Source of the DNA: Anaerocolumna cellulosilytica
Lineage (GTDB): Bacteria; Bacillota; Clostridia; Lachnospirales; Lachnospiraceae
Reading direction: 5' to 3'
DNA: 64,000 nucleotides
Assembly (NCBI RefSeq): GCF_014218335.1
Contig: NZ_AP023367.1
Span: 5,270,001-5,334,000 of the forward strand
This document shows positions 17,853 through 26,954 of the stretch, piece by piece. Each line of letters opens with the position of its first letter. Position 1 is the stretch's first letter. The translations under genes and the position numbers were made by a program. The notes below the pieces were generated by a model that saw only the letters and a program-made list of their open reading frames with translations, did no database searches and was not told the DNA's origin.

Positions 17853-18209
17853 TTAAAAAGGAAATCCACCGCCAAGTCCACCTAACCCTCCGGTTATCTG
17901 ACCCATAGCAGCCTGTGATTCATCTTCCATCTTACGGAACGCTTCATTAGCAGCCGCCATAATTAAATCCTGAAGCATTTCAATATCATCCGGATCAACT
18001 ACTTCTTTTGATAAAGTAACGGCTGTGATTTCTTTTTTACCGGATACTTTAATAGTAACCGCACCACCGCCAGCAGACGCTTCCCATTCTTTTTCTTCTA
18101 TTTCCTTTGTTTTTTCTTCCATTTGCTTCTGCATTCTCTGCGCTTGTTTCATCAAATTATTCATATTGCCGGGCATTGCTCCACCCGGAAATCCACCACG
18201 TTTTGCCAT
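17853..18209 (-). CDS. ybaB: Nucleoid-associated protein, YbaB/EbfC family
   Basis: 118 residues. Gly-rich N-terminus ([27 protein letters not shown]), central [31 protein letters not shown], and Gly-rich tail [11 protein letters not shown] are all family hallmarks. Forms DNA-binding homodimers that bridge or coat DNA. Follows dnaX with a 57-base gap made partly of a tandem 20-bp repeat; probably co-transcribed. AAAGGAG precedes the ATG. Confidence 0.95.
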   Translation of the reverse strand: MAKRGGFPGGAMPGNMNNLMKQAQRMQKQMEEKTKEIEEKEWEASAGGGAVTIKVSGKKEITAVTLSKEVVDPDDIEMLQDLIMAAANEAFRKMEDESQAAMGQITGGLGGLGGGFPF

Positions 18210-18230
18210 AATAGTCTCCTTTAATTTTTA

Positions 18231-18280
18231 TCTTCATATTTCATTCTTAATCTTCATATTTCATTCTTAATCTTCATATT
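18231..18280. repeat. Tandem 20-bp repeat at the 3' end of dnaX
   Basis: TCTTCATATTTCATTCTTAA occurs at 18231-18250 and 18251-18270, with half a copy to 18280. The repeat includes the dnaX stop codon and last codons (EYED), so the 3' end of the gene has been duplicated into the dnaX-ybaB spacer. Confidence 0.85.
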
Positions 18281-19841
18281 CAATGGTTACATTCTTGATT
18301 ATCTTAGAGATATCGGGTATATCCTCTAAGTTTTCCTTTCCCTGGGTCAGAAGCTTTGTCTGTACCTCCACTTCTTTCTTAATAACACTGCGGATTACAT
18401 CCTTTAGCTCCTGCATATGCCCCTCTTGGGATATTAAATCCTTATCCATAGTATCCTGAAATACCAGTAATAAGGTATTGTTGTTTCCAACGGTTGGCCT
18501 TGCATTCATTAAAGAAACTTTGGTTAGCCTTGAAGTTCCGGCCACGATATTATGCCAGTTCCTGGCAACCTCCTGCAAATCCTCTGACACTGCCTGAGGC
18601 AGAATATCCGGAAGCTTTTCAACCGATTGTTTAGGCGGCGCCGTGATACCGGTATCGGACTTAGCCATAACTGCCTCTGCCGGTATACCATTTTCTATTC
18701 TGCTTTCTATGTTTTTCAGACGATTTAGTATATCTTCATAACTGTTGCCCATCTGAGGTCTGCAAAGTTTGATAATTGCAACTTCCACCATAACCCGCTT
18801 TTGTGTTGCATACTTTATCTGATTAGACAACTCAGAGAAGATACGTATATATCGAATCAGTGTATCTACATCCACTTTTTCGGCTTGTTCCCTTAATAAA
18901 ACCAGATTATCAGTAGAAACCTCTATTACCTCTGAAATATCTTCTGAGGTCTTAACTAAAAGCAAATTTCTTAAATACCAGGTAAAATCAACCGTGAATT
19001 GTGATAACTCCCTGCCGCCTACGATAAGCTCCTCTAATAGAATCATGCAAGCAGCCACATCATTTTTGAGTATATTAGCAAGCAACCTGGCAAATACCTC
19101 TATATCTACGGCCCCAAGTACTTCCAACACCTTATCATAGGTCAGTTTCTGACCAAAATAAAAGGCTATGCATTGATCTAAAAGGCTCAAGGCATCACGC
19201 AAAGAACCATCCCCCATCCTTGCCACATAACGTATGGCTTTATCCTCCGCTTCTACGCCCTCCTGGCTTAAAAGATTAGAAAGTCTTGCCGCTATGGTAT
19301 CAATGGTAATTCGTTTGAAATCATATCGCTGGCATCTGGAAAGTATGGTAATAGGTATCTTGTGTGCTTCTGTGGTTGCCAATATAAATACCACATAAGA
19401 AGGAGGTTCCTCCAGTGTCTTAAGCAGTGCATTAAACGCTCCTGCTGAAAGCATATGAACCTCGTCTATGATGTATACCTTGTATCTTCCCTCCGTGGGT
19501 GAATACCTTACTTCATCAACAATTTCACGAATATTATCTACACCGTTATTAGACGCCGCATCTATTTCAATCACATTCATAGATGTCTGGTTCTGTATGG
19601 ATTTGCACATAGCACATTCATTACAGGGATTCCCGTCTATGGGATGCTCACAGTTAACAACTTTGCCCAGAATTTTTGCTATGGTTGTCTTACCAGTACC
19701 TCTTGTACCGCAAAATAAATAGGCATGACCTATTCTGTCCGCTTTTATTTGATTCTGTAATGTAGTTACAATATGGTCCTGTCCTTTTACATCATTAAAA
19801 TCGCCAGGGCGGAATTTTCTATAAAGAGCAGTATACGACAT
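18267..19841 (-). CDS. dnaX: DNA polymerase III subunit gamma/tau
   Basis: 524 residues; ATPase of the clamp loader at the replication fork. Starts with the conserved SYTALYRKFRPGDFNDVKGQ; Walker A GTRGTGKT (45-52); zinc-binding cysteines C64, C73, C76, C79; Walker B IIDEVHML; sensor 1 LATTE and SRCQRYDF with the arginine finger. The C-terminal tau part (about 370-524) is short compared with E. coli. GAGGAAG lies upstream of the ATG. Unlike many Firmicutes, the SRP RNA gene and tadA are not adjacent but lie about 30 kb away in this window. Confidence 0.95.
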   Translation of the reverse strand: MSYTALYRKFRPGDFNDVKGQDHIVTTLQNQIKADRIGHAYLFCGTRGTGKTTIAKILGKVVNCEHPIDGNPCNECAMCKSIQNQTSMNVIEIDAASNNGVDNIREIVDEVRYSPTEGRYKVYIIDEVHMLSAGAFNALLKTLEEPPSYVVFILATTEAHKIPITILSRCQRYDFKRITIDTIAARLSNLLSQEGVEAEDKAIRYVARMGDGSLRDALSLLDQCIAFYFGQKLTYDKVLEVLGAVDIEVFARLLANILKNDVAACMILLEELIVGGRELSQFTVDFTWYLRNLLLVKTSEDISEVIEVSTDNLVLLREQAEKVDVDTLIRYIRIFSELSNQIKYATQKRVMVEVAIIKLCRPQMGNSYEDILNRLKNIESRIENGIPAEAVMAKSDTGITAPPKQSVEKLPDILPQAVSEDLQEVARNWHNIVAGTSRLTKVSLMNARPTVGNNNTLLLVFQDTMDKDLISQEGHMQELKDVIRSVIKKEVEVQTKLLTQGKENLEDIPDISKIIKNVTIEYED

Positions 19842-19949
19842 GCTTACACTTCCTCATTCATTTACGTTAACAACGTATTTTTCAATCTAAACTCGTTATT
19901 ATTTTACCAATATCAAGGCCTGTTGTCAAAAGTTTCTTAATTACTTCTT

Positions 19950-20465
19950 CTAAGGATTCACCAAATACTTTTTCATCTTAAGGGCTGCCTCAATTTTATC
20001 CAGTATTTCTTCCGAATCCGCCTCCACTGTATGTAGGTGAATACCATCTGTAAGTTCCTTTAAGGGAACGGTATTTTTTGATTTAACATGCTTTACAAAA
20101 TCATAGACATCCTGGCGGTTTTTTATGATTAAGTCGGCGGCTATTTCTCCGTACAAGTCATGGCTTACAATAACATTAAGAACCTTTCCTCCATTATCAA
20201 CAATGGCACATAACTCATCTTCGATTTCATCCGTTGTATGTTTCACTAAAAAAGCACGATTGACCTTTTGTTCCTCTTGTAAATAGATCATATACCCTTT
20301 TGTAGTAGATAATATGTTCTTATTAACAGCTCTCAGTAATGCAATATCCTGTACGATTACCTGTCTGCTGACTCCCAGCTTTTTTGCTAACTCCGTGCCG
20401 GATATAGGATCTCTTGATTCTGTCAATAATTTAATTAATAATTCACGGCGTTCCTTCCCTTCCAT
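19950..20465 (-). CDS. niaR: Niacin-responsive repressor NiaR (HTH plus 3H domain)
   Basis: 171 residues. N-terminal winged HTH (LIKLLTESRDPISGTELAKKLGVSRQVIVQDIALLRA) of the HTH_11 type, then the 3H domain named for three conserved histidines, visible in VKHTTDEIEDEL, VSHDLYGE and GIHLHTVEA. The family represses NAD synthesis and niacin uptake genes when niacin is present. No NAD gene adjoins it here, so targets are elsewhere. TAGGAG precedes the ATG. Upstream of dnaX, same strand, 108-base gap. Confidence 0.85.
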   Translation of the reverse strand: MEGKERRELLIKLLTESRDPISGTELAKKLGVSRQVIVQDIALLRAVNKNILSTTKGYMIYLQEEQKVNRAFLVKHTTDEIEDELCAIVDNGGKVLNVIVSHDLYGEIAADLIIKNRQDVYDFVKHVKSKNTVPLKELTDGIHLHTVEADSEEILDKIEAALKMKKYLVNP

Positions 20466-20565
20466 AATATACTCCTATCTGTATGCATCAGCGTAAGCTG
20501 TATGTCCATTGTGCTTTTATTCTATAATAACTGCAAAAGAAATGCAAGACAGTAGGGAAACTGTC

Positions 20566-20805
20566 TCACATTTCTGTTATATTCGTACTGCTTATTTCAG
20601 GGGACATACCTGGTGAACTGATTTCTACCGGTCTTGAAGGGATTTCCAGCTCCGGTTTGTTTTCAATTCGGTCTGGTGCAGGAGTAGGTACAACAGAGGG
20701 TTCCGAGGATGGAATCTCTATGCCGGGAACTGACTTTGTTTTCTCCTTGTCTGTACCATCTTTATTACTATCTGGCTCTGTATCTAATACTCTAAAACCT
20801 ATCAT
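20566..20805 (-). CDS. Small Pro/Ser/Glu-rich protein, unknown
   Basis: 79 codons, mostly low complexity (repeated P-E-I-P-S, PSSEPSVVPTPAP), with no membrane segment or signal. AAAGGAG lies 10 bases before the ATG, the main support for translation. Predicted disordered. No family recognised; it could be fortuitous but the ribosome site and consistent composition favour a real gene. Confidence 0.4.
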   Translation of the reverse strand: MIGFRVLDTEPDSNKDGTDKEKTKSVPGIEIPSSEPSVVPTPAPDRIENKPELEIPSRPVEISSPGMSPEISSTNITEM

Positions 20806-21396
20806 ACGTTACTAACTCCTTTATACTTTTTACCTATTCTGCCCCTAACTATCTGAAAATATGTAATACATGAAGAATATTCGTTTTTTACAAGAATGCA
20901 TTATAAATACTCTTCTATACTGTGTACTTTGATAAAGAGTGACTTATTAAGTAAGCCAGTAATGGACTAATACTATTGAATCTATATTATAGTCAGCCAC
21001 GACTGATAATCCACTCAAATATCCTTATGGATACAACGCCAGAGATGTGGTATAACACTCCAGCTGATATAACCTATAATGACGACCGTAATTCCTATCT
21101 AATACTACACCGGTTAGAAATGCCATCTGTAAGGTTACTCAGCAAGTCTAAAAATAAATTCTTGCAATGACAGGAAATAAATAGGAATTGTCAAGGAATA
21201 CCTGATTAAAATAAAATCCAAGGGTTTCAAAAACACCTCTTTAATGATATACTAAAAACCGTAACTTAGTTCACATAAATATGTAATGCATTCTTATAGG
21301 CGTTGGATTTTCGTAAACTATTAGTATTACAACGAAACTAAACGCTTAAATTAGATTTAGTACAACCCTATCTTAAATTTTGGAAGGAGAGCAACA
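20806..21396. other. Intergenic region without a recognised gene
   Basis: About 590 AT-rich bases. One 64-codon plus-strand frame (20976-21170) has no ribosome site or recognisable product and is not called. The right end carries GGAAGGAG for the following gene. No riboswitch, tRNA or strong hairpin was recognised. Confidence 0.35.
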
Positions 21397-21666
21397 ATGT
21401 TCCGATTATGGGCTAAAATATTTAAAGAGAACCGCTTGCTTAAGGATACAGTTATTTGCAATGACGATAGTAGCTTAACTAGAACAAAGAAAGTTTTTCA
21501 AGCCATTGATGAAATCTGCTATGAATTCGATTTATCAAAACCTATGTGGCTGGATGCAACCATTGCAGATTTCAAAAAACATGATAAAACACGCTTTACC
21601 CAGGATAACTTTATTGAGTCTATCGACTTTGATTTTCTGGAAATTCAAGTAATTGAGGAAGGTTAA
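21397..21666 (+). CDS. Small conserved hypothetical protein
   Basis: 89 residues, acidic, no transmembrane segment: MFRLWAKIFKENRLLKD ... FDLSKPMWLDATIADFKKHDKTRFTQDNFIESIDFDFLEIQVIEE. The LSKPMWLD and KTRFTQDNFIE stretches look conserved and remind me of small uncharacterised clostridial proteins; no function known. GGAAGGAGAG precedes the ATG. The peptidase gene starts 11 bases after its stop, so the two are probably one operon. Confidence 0.7.
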   Translation: MFRLWAKIFKENRLLKDTVICNDDSSLTRTKKVFQAIDEICYEFDLSKPMWLDATIADFKKHDKTRFTQDNFIESIDFDFLEIQVIEEG

Positions 21667-21676
21667 GGATTCCTGT

Positions 21677-22660
21677 ATGAAAAAGAAACGATTGCTTTGG
21701 CTAATGGGATGTATCCTCCTTTTAGGTTTCTATATTAATGATAACAATAACGGCTCCTCATATGACCCAGAACCGCCTACGATAAAGAATACTGCTTTTG
21801 AAAATTTCTCAGATATTATACAAAAAAATAGTAATGAGGTGGATGAATCTACCAAAGAATTATTACAACCGGATACCGCTTCTTACGCTGATACTACAAT
21901 TGAACAGAGTAAATCGTATCAAAATAATAGTAATTCTGATATACCGATAGCTACTAATACGGACAATGTTTATATGAAAGAAACCTCTGCTTTAACTCGG
22001 CTTACTAGAGAAAGCTTGCGGACACTTTCTGCTGGAACTGTCATTGATGCAGAACGTCTTGGTAATGATTTCTTTCAAGTTGGTTTCTATTCGGAGCCTA
22101 TTGATGAAGCGTTAACTAGCCGGATTATGGGCATATCTTATAAGGAAAATACCAATATAGCCTTAAAAGAGCTCCGGTATGTGAGACTACTTCACTATAG
22201 TTTTGATGGCCAGATACATATCGGAGAGTTAATCGTAAATGAATCTATTGCAGAGGATATAATAGACATCTTTATAGAATTATACGAAGCTGCATATCCC
22301 ATTGAGCGTATGCTTTTAGTAGATGAATATGACGGAGATGATAATACCTCCATGAGTGACAATAATACTTCCGCTTTTAATTATCGTACCATGACAAGTT
22401 CGGATAACTTGTCAAAGCATGCTCTTGGACTGGCGGTAGATATGAATCCTCTTTATAATCCCTATGTAAAGGGTACTAAAAAGGACAGGGAAGTGCTCCC
22501 ACCGAATGGAACTGCCTATACTGACAGGAGTCTTGACAATCCTTATTACATTAAAAAGGATGATATCTGTTATAAGGCCTTTATAAAACGAGGTTTTACT
22601 TGGGGCGGAGAATGGAAAAACAGTAAAGACTACCAACATTTTCAGAAAAGTAAACCTTAA
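21677..22660 (+). CDS. M15-family peptidoglycan peptidase (VanY/endolysin-like)
   Basis: 327 residues; cleaves peptidoglycan stem peptides outside the membrane. N-terminal anchor or signal (KKKRLLWLMGCILLLGFYI), a Ser/Asn/Thr-rich linker, then a zinc peptidase domain in the last about 150 residues: SKHALGLAVDMNPLYNP supplies the H and D ligands, and FTWGGEWKNSKDYQHFQ supplies the final H. The LMGC could be an imperfect lipobox. The motif set fits the Peptidase_M15_4 group (D-Ala-D-Ala or L-Ala-D-Glu peptidases). Starts 11 bases after the small gene; I prefer ATG 21677 over an upstream GTG. Confidence 0.8.
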   Translation: MKKKRLLWLMGCILLLGFYINDNNNGSSYDPEPPTIKNTAFENFSDIIQKNSNEVDESTKELLQPDTASYADTTIEQSKSYQNNSNSDIPIATNTDNVYMKETSALTRLTRESLRTLSAGTVIDAERLGNDFFQVGFYSEPIDEALTSRIMGISYKENTNIALKELRYVRLLHYSFDGQIHIGELIVNESIAEDIIDIFIELYEAAYPIERMLLVDEYDGDDNTSMSDNNTSAFNYRTMTSSDNLSKHALGLAVDMNPLYNPYVKGTKKDREVLPPNGTAYTDRSLDNPYYIKKDDICYKAFIKRGFTWGGEWKNSKDYQHFQKSKP

Positions 22661-22701
22661 TCCTATAAGAATTAAGAGTTAAAAATAAGGAGCGCATAAA
22701 A

Positions 22702-22776
22702 ACTCCTCAAGATTTCTATCATACAATATCACTATATTATATGAAAATGGAATCTTAAGGAGCTTCTTTTATTTTA
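22702..22776 (+). terminator. Probable terminator of the M15 peptidase unit
   Basis: ACTCCTCAAGATTT pairs with GGAATCTTAAGGAGCT with small imperfections around a 33-base loop, followed by TCTTTTATTTTA. It also lies downstream of pgi on the other strand and may serve both. Confidence 0.5.
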
Positions 22777-22814
22777 GAGGTATACTCTATATTACCTCTT
22801 ATTTATTCACTACA

Positions 22815-24164
22815 TTATAGACGTTTTAATAATTCTTCTCTTTGCTTTTCAAAGCCTGGCTTTCCAAGGAGAGCAAACATATTTTTCTTATAACTCTCAA
22901 CACCTGGTTGGTCAAAGGGATTTACTCCAAGCATATAACCGCTGATACCACAGGCAAATTCAAAGAAATAGAATAATTCGCCTAAATAGAATTCATTCTG
23001 TTCTGGAAGATTCACTAAGAGATTCGGAACATTCCCATCCGTATGAGCAAGTCTGGTACCATTCATAGCACTCTTATTAATAAAATCTACACTCTTTCCA
23101 GCCAAATAATTTAAGCCGTCCAAGTCAACTTCCTCTTCCTCAAGGATGATTTCATGCGTTACTTTATCCAGACTGATAACCGTTTCAAACATAGTTCTCT
23201 GTCCATCCTGAATAAACTGACCCATGGAATGAAGATCTGTGGTTAAATCCACTGATGCAGGGAAGATTCCTTTCTGATCTTTTCCCTCACTCTCACCAAA
23301 TAACTGCTTCCACCATTCTGATACAAAATGAAGGGATGGCTCATAGTTTGCCAATATTTCAATACTCTTACCTTTTCTTAGTAAGATATTACGAACAGCA
23401 GCATAAAGCATCGCATCATTTTCAGCAAAAGGAGCAGATAGACAACGTGCTCTCATGCTGGCTGCACCTTCCATTAATTTCGTTATATCCGCACCACTTA
23501 CCGCAATGGGCAGTAAACCTACCGCAGTCAATACCGAAAAACGTCCTCCTACATCATCAGGCACTACAAAACTTTCATAACCTTCCTCTGTTGCAAGATT
23601 CTTTAGGGCACCCTTTGCTTTGTCAGTTGTTGCATAGATTCTTTTTGCCGCTTCTGCTTTACCGTATTTCTCTATTAACAGCTTTTTAAAGACACGGAAA
23701 GCTATCGCAGGTTCCGTAGTTGTACCGGATTTACTAATCATGTTAATGGAAAAATCTCTCTCTCCAATGACATCTATTAAATGACTGATGTACGTACTGC
23801 TGATATTATTACCTACATAATAAATCTCAGGTGATTTCCGTATTTCTTTGGATACGGAATTATAAAAACTATGTCTTAAGAATTCAATGGCAGCACGGGC
23901 ACCTAAATAAGAACCTCCGATACCAATAACTAATAATACTTCTGAATCCTGTTGTATTTTCTTAGCTGCTGCTTGAATACGGTTAAATTCTTCCTTATCA
24001 TAATCAACAGGTAAATTAACCCATCCTAAAAAATCATTACCTGCTCCGGTTTTATTCAGAAGTTCTTCTTTAACACTCTCTGTAAGTTTTTCTATCATCT
24101 TTATTTCAGAATCGCTGATAAACCCTTTTGCTGCTGAATAATCAAACGTTACCTTATTGCTCAT
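22815..24164 (-). CDS. pgi: Glucose-6-phosphate isomerase
   Basis: 449 residues, the usual Gram-positive length. Interconverts glucose-6-phosphate and fructose-6-phosphate. Visible motifs: [47 protein letters not shown], the PGI signature region [17 protein letters not shown], and the C-terminal [22 protein letters not shown]. The ATG at 24164 has AAAGGAG 8 bases upstream; an ATG three codons earlier is too close to that site. Monocistronic. Confidence 0.95.
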   Translation of the reverse strand: MSNKVTFDYSAAKGFISDSEIKMIEKLTESVKEELLNKTGAGNDFLGWVNLPVDYDKEEFNRIQAAAKKIQQDSEVLLVIGIGGSYLGARAAIEFLRHSFYNSVSKEIRKSPEIYYVGNNISSTYISHLIDVIGERDFSINMISKSGTTTEPAIAFRVFKKLLIEKYGKAEAAKRIYATTDKAKGALKNLATEEGYESFVVPDDVGGRFSVLTAVGLLPIAVSGADITKLMEGAASMRARCLSAPFAENDAMLYAAVRNILLRKGKSIEILANYEPSLHFVSEWWKQLFGESEGKDQKGIFPASVDLTTDLHSMGQFIQDGQRTMFETVISLDKVTHEIILEEEEVDLDGLNYLAGKSVDFINKSAMNGTRLAHTDGNVPNLLVNLPEQNEFYLGELFYFFEFACGISGYMLGVNPFDQPGVESYKKNMFALLGKPGFEKQREELLKRL

Positions 24165-24322
24165 TTCATGCACTCCTTTAATTGCTGTTATAGGGTTATA
24201 TTTCTGTAAAAATTCTTTGTTATTATTCTATCAAAGTGAGGCATGTTATTCAATATCTTTTTTTGTATAACCCATGTGTTAAATTATAGCAATAAGCAGT
24301 TTTTATTACCTTGGTACTATTC

Positions 24323-25909
24323 TCAGGCCAAAAATTCCTTTAAGATATCCTCAATTAACTTATCATCTTCTATTGAGGCTTGTCTGCCTTTTTTATGTAC
24401 GGACTTTGATTTATTTTTTTCAGAAGAGTGTTCTTCCTTACCTTTTACAGCAGCACCTTTAAGGATTGTTTCTTGTTTCTCTGTATCCACTTTTACAGGT
24501 CCAACTGTTTCGGTAATCTCTTTATCCGGCTGTCGCTTATTAATTTGAATTTTCTGTACTTTAGCTTTTTCCGGTTTAAAGGTTTCCGTATGTGCGGGTT
24601 CAGGTTTGTACATCTTAACCGCAGCCACCACTTCCTGCCTGCTCATTTCTTCACTCTCTGCTTTTTTTTCAGGTTTCTCAGGCTTGTCCTCAGTTTTAGC
24701 AACAGTAACTGCGATATTATCTTCTTTAATTGCTTCTTCTTCCTGTTCCTGGATTTCCAAATTTCTGCGCTCCTGCACCTCACGAAGAAGATTTTCTTTT
24801 CTCTCCTGAGCAACGGTCTTATGCTCCTCACCGGTTAACCGTTCTGCAACAGCTTTACGCTCTGCCATTGCTTTGGATTCAGAGGGTTTTCTCTTCTCAG
24901 CTTTTGCCGCTTGTTTTTCTAACTGTAACGCTTTCTTTATCTCTTCCTGTTTTCTCTTTTCTTCTTTCTTTATTTCTTCCTCTGCTCGTACCTCTGCACG
25001 AATACGTTCAATTTCTGCACGTTCTGCCTCTCTCTTTTTCTCAAGAGCAAGCTTTACTTCTCTTTTTTGCCTTTCCGCCTCTTCCTTTACTCTTGTTTTG
25101 GCATCCTGCTTTTCTTTTCTATTTAGTTCTTTGGCAAGCTTTTTATCTTCCACCTTTTTGGCAGCTGCATTTTTCGCCTGTTCTTTCTTTAATTGCTTGT
25201 CCAATCGTTTTTCTTCTTTTTGCTGTCTTTTTAACTTTACTTTTTCAAATCTACCACTGATTTCTTTTTTGCTTTTCTTCTTCCCGGTTTCTAAAGACGC
25301 TGCCAGGAGAGAAGAACTATCAAAAGCCTGGACAGCTTCCTCTTTTAGATATTCTTTTCTGTACTGCTCAAGGAAATCAGGTTGACTTTGTTCCTGCTCA
25401 AGGCGTACTTTTAAAATATTCTCCAGGTAATCCTTCATATTCAGGCGAATTAACTCCTTTTTACCGCCCAGATTCATAAGCCCTTCTAAAAATATCAACA
25501 TACCGCTTGTTAAGATACCCACAGAAAATGTACTTAATATTTGCTGTTTTCCACATTCATAAATTAACCCTAGAATAGTACTAATAGAGCCAAACAGTAG
25601 ACATAGCATTAGAATTTGTCCACAGATGTTCTCCCATGTTGATAAAAGAATTCCACAAAATCTATGGCGAAAAACATACTTATCCACAAAGATATCCACA
25701 TTATTCACACCTATTTTTAATTTATAACAGGTTTCGAACTTCTTTTTCATTGTCTGTGTCAGTTTATTTTTGGATGCAGCCATATTATCAGAGGCTTTAA
25801 TTAGCCTTGAATATAGAATCCCCAGTAACAATTTTAGTAAGATTCCTAATGCGCAAAGAGCTACCATTATGTATATAAATAAATTTTGATTAAATAACTC
25901 TTGTATCAC
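24323..25909 (-). CDS. Membrane protein with long charged (K/E/R/A) coiled-coil domain
   Basis: 528 residues; no family recognised. Hydrophobic segments near 10-30, 93-115 and 123-145, then from about 195 to 400 a region rich in Lys, Glu, Arg and Ala (EKRLDKQLKKEQAKNAAAKK and similar) that should form a long helix or coiled coil, then a Lys/Pro/Glu-rich tail. The layout (short loop, paired helices, cytoplasmic helix) is loosely like MotA/TolQ proteins, without their conserved residues. GTG start at 25909 with GAAAGGGGG upstream. A promoter is visible at 25948-25976. Confidence 0.6.
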   Translation of the reverse strand: MIQELFNQNLFIYIMVALCALGILLKLLLGILYSRLIKASDNMAASKNKLTQTMKKKFETCYKLKIGVNNVDIFVDKYVFRHRFCGILLSTWENICGQILMLCLLFGSISTILGLIYECGKQQILSTFSVGILTSGMLIFLEGLMNLGGKKELIRLNMKDYLENILKVRLEQEQSQPDFLEQYRKEYLKEEAVQAFDSSSLLAASLETGKKKSKKEISGRFEKVKLKRQQKEEKRLDKQLKKEQAKNAAAKKVEDKKLAKELNRKEKQDAKTRVKEEAERQKREVKLALEKKREAERAEIERIRAEVRAEEEIKKEEKRKQEEIKKALQLEKQAAKAEKRKPSESKAMAERKAVAERLTGEEHKTVAQERKENLLREVQERRNLEIQEQEEEAIKEDNIAVTVAKTEDKPEKPEKKAESEEMSRQEVVAAVKMYKPEPAHTETFKPEKAKVQKIQINKRQPDKEITETVGPVKVDTEKQETILKGAAVKGKEEHSSEKNKSKSVHKKGRQASIEDDKLIEDILKEFLA

Positions 25910-25947
25910 AAAATAATCCCCCTTTCTTTTCCCATTAATTTACAGTC

Positions 25948-25976
25948 ATTATACTCAATAACTATTCATTTGAAAA
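25948..25976 (-). promoter_or_regulatory. Promoter of the charged coiled-coil membrane protein gene
   Basis: TATAAT (25953-25948) with TTTTCA (25976-25971) 17 bases upstream, ending about 40 bases before the GTG start. The -10 is perfect, the -35 weak. Confidence 0.5.
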
Positions 25977-26129
25977 GAGAGGAGGACGGAGATTCGATTG
26001 ACAAATACATCCTTGGTTACACATGAACCTGTCTCGTTTTACATTTAGTTTCAGTAAAATTGTTTGTTTTTAGAGGTTGCGTGCTCTCCTTGTCGTGTAC
26101 TGTCAATGAAAAATGGACAAACTTTTATA

Positions 26130-26831
26130 TTATTTAAGTACCGGTACCAACGCTTCTATAAACTTTACTGTATGTTCAATGGCTTTTTCTTCGAATTTTC
26201 CATAATCCATGTGGGCACTATCGTCTGCTTTATCAGATATGGCTCGTATTACCAGATATGGGATATTGTTAAGATATGCTGCTTGTCCAATAGCAGCTCC
26301 CTCCATCTCTGTACAGTAGCCTTTGAACTGCTCTGCAATCCAGTTCTTTTTTTCCTTCTCACTGATGAACTGGTCACCACTTACAACTCTGCCACGGAAA
26401 ACCTGTATATCCGGATTGGCCTTTACACATACGTCATAGGCAAGCCGGTTTAACGTATCTTCTGTCTGAAAGATTGAGGTTTTCATTCTCGGTATAACCC
26501 CGCCTGCATAACCAAAGCCGGTCGCATCTACATCATGCTGTAATGTATCTGTAGCAATTACCATATCTCCAATGTTGATTTCTGCTTTTAAAGAACCTGC
26601 GATTCCAGTGTTAATTACTAGCTCTACACCAAAATCATCTATTAATATCTGGGTACAAACAGCCGCATTCACCTTACCAATTCCGGAACGAACTATTATG
26701 CATTTTCTCTCCTGAAACAACCCTTCATAAAAATCCATTCCAGCCTTGCTTCTCACCTTAACTTCTGTCATTTTGTCTTTAAGTTGGTTAACTTCCTCTT
26801 CCATTGCACCAATTATACCGATTACATTCAT
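26130..26831 (-). CDS. mtnN: 5'-methylthioadenosine/S-adenosylhomocysteine nucleosidase
   Basis: 233 residues. Hydrolyses MTA and SAH to adenine plus the thioribosyl product, recycling by-products of SAM use; metK lies 9 kb away. Motifs: IGIIGAMEEEV (with catalytic Glu), VRSGIGKVNAAVCTQ, INTGIAGSL, the purine-binding FRGRVVSGDQFI, MEGAAIGQAAY and the catalytic Asp in ISDKADD. ATG 26831 is favoured by AAGGAG at 8-base spacing. Confidence 0.95.
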   Translation of the reverse strand: MNVIGIIGAMEEEVNQLKDKMTEVKVRSKAGMDFYEGLFQERKCIIVRSGIGKVNAAVCTQILIDDFGVELVINTGIAGSLKAEINIGDMVIATDTLQHDVDATGFGYAGGVIPRMKTSIFQTEDTLNRLAYDVCVKANPDIQVFRGRVVSGDQFISEKEKKNWIAEQFKGYCTEMEGAAIGQAAYLNNIPYLVIRAISDKADDSAHMDYGKFEEKAIEHTVKFIEALVPVLK

Positions 26832-26954
26832 TCTCATTCTCCTTCTTTTTTTAGATTAATTTAAGGTAACTGCGAACCTCTATTTAAGTAAATTATAGTC
26901 GAAGAAGGAAAATACCGCAATGCTATTTTAGTACATTATCTTTTCTTACAATTT

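Noticed and set aside
20976-21170. Plus-strand 64-codon frame in the niaR-M15 interval
   Set aside because: No ribosome site, no recognisable product, AT-rich region where random frames of this length are expected.
24428-25385. Long plus-strand open frames, Phe/Ser/Leu-rich, opposite the charged coiled-coil gene
   Set aside because: They are the reverse complement of a K/E/A-rich coding region, which naturally lacks stops on the other strand; no ribosome sites or family motifs.
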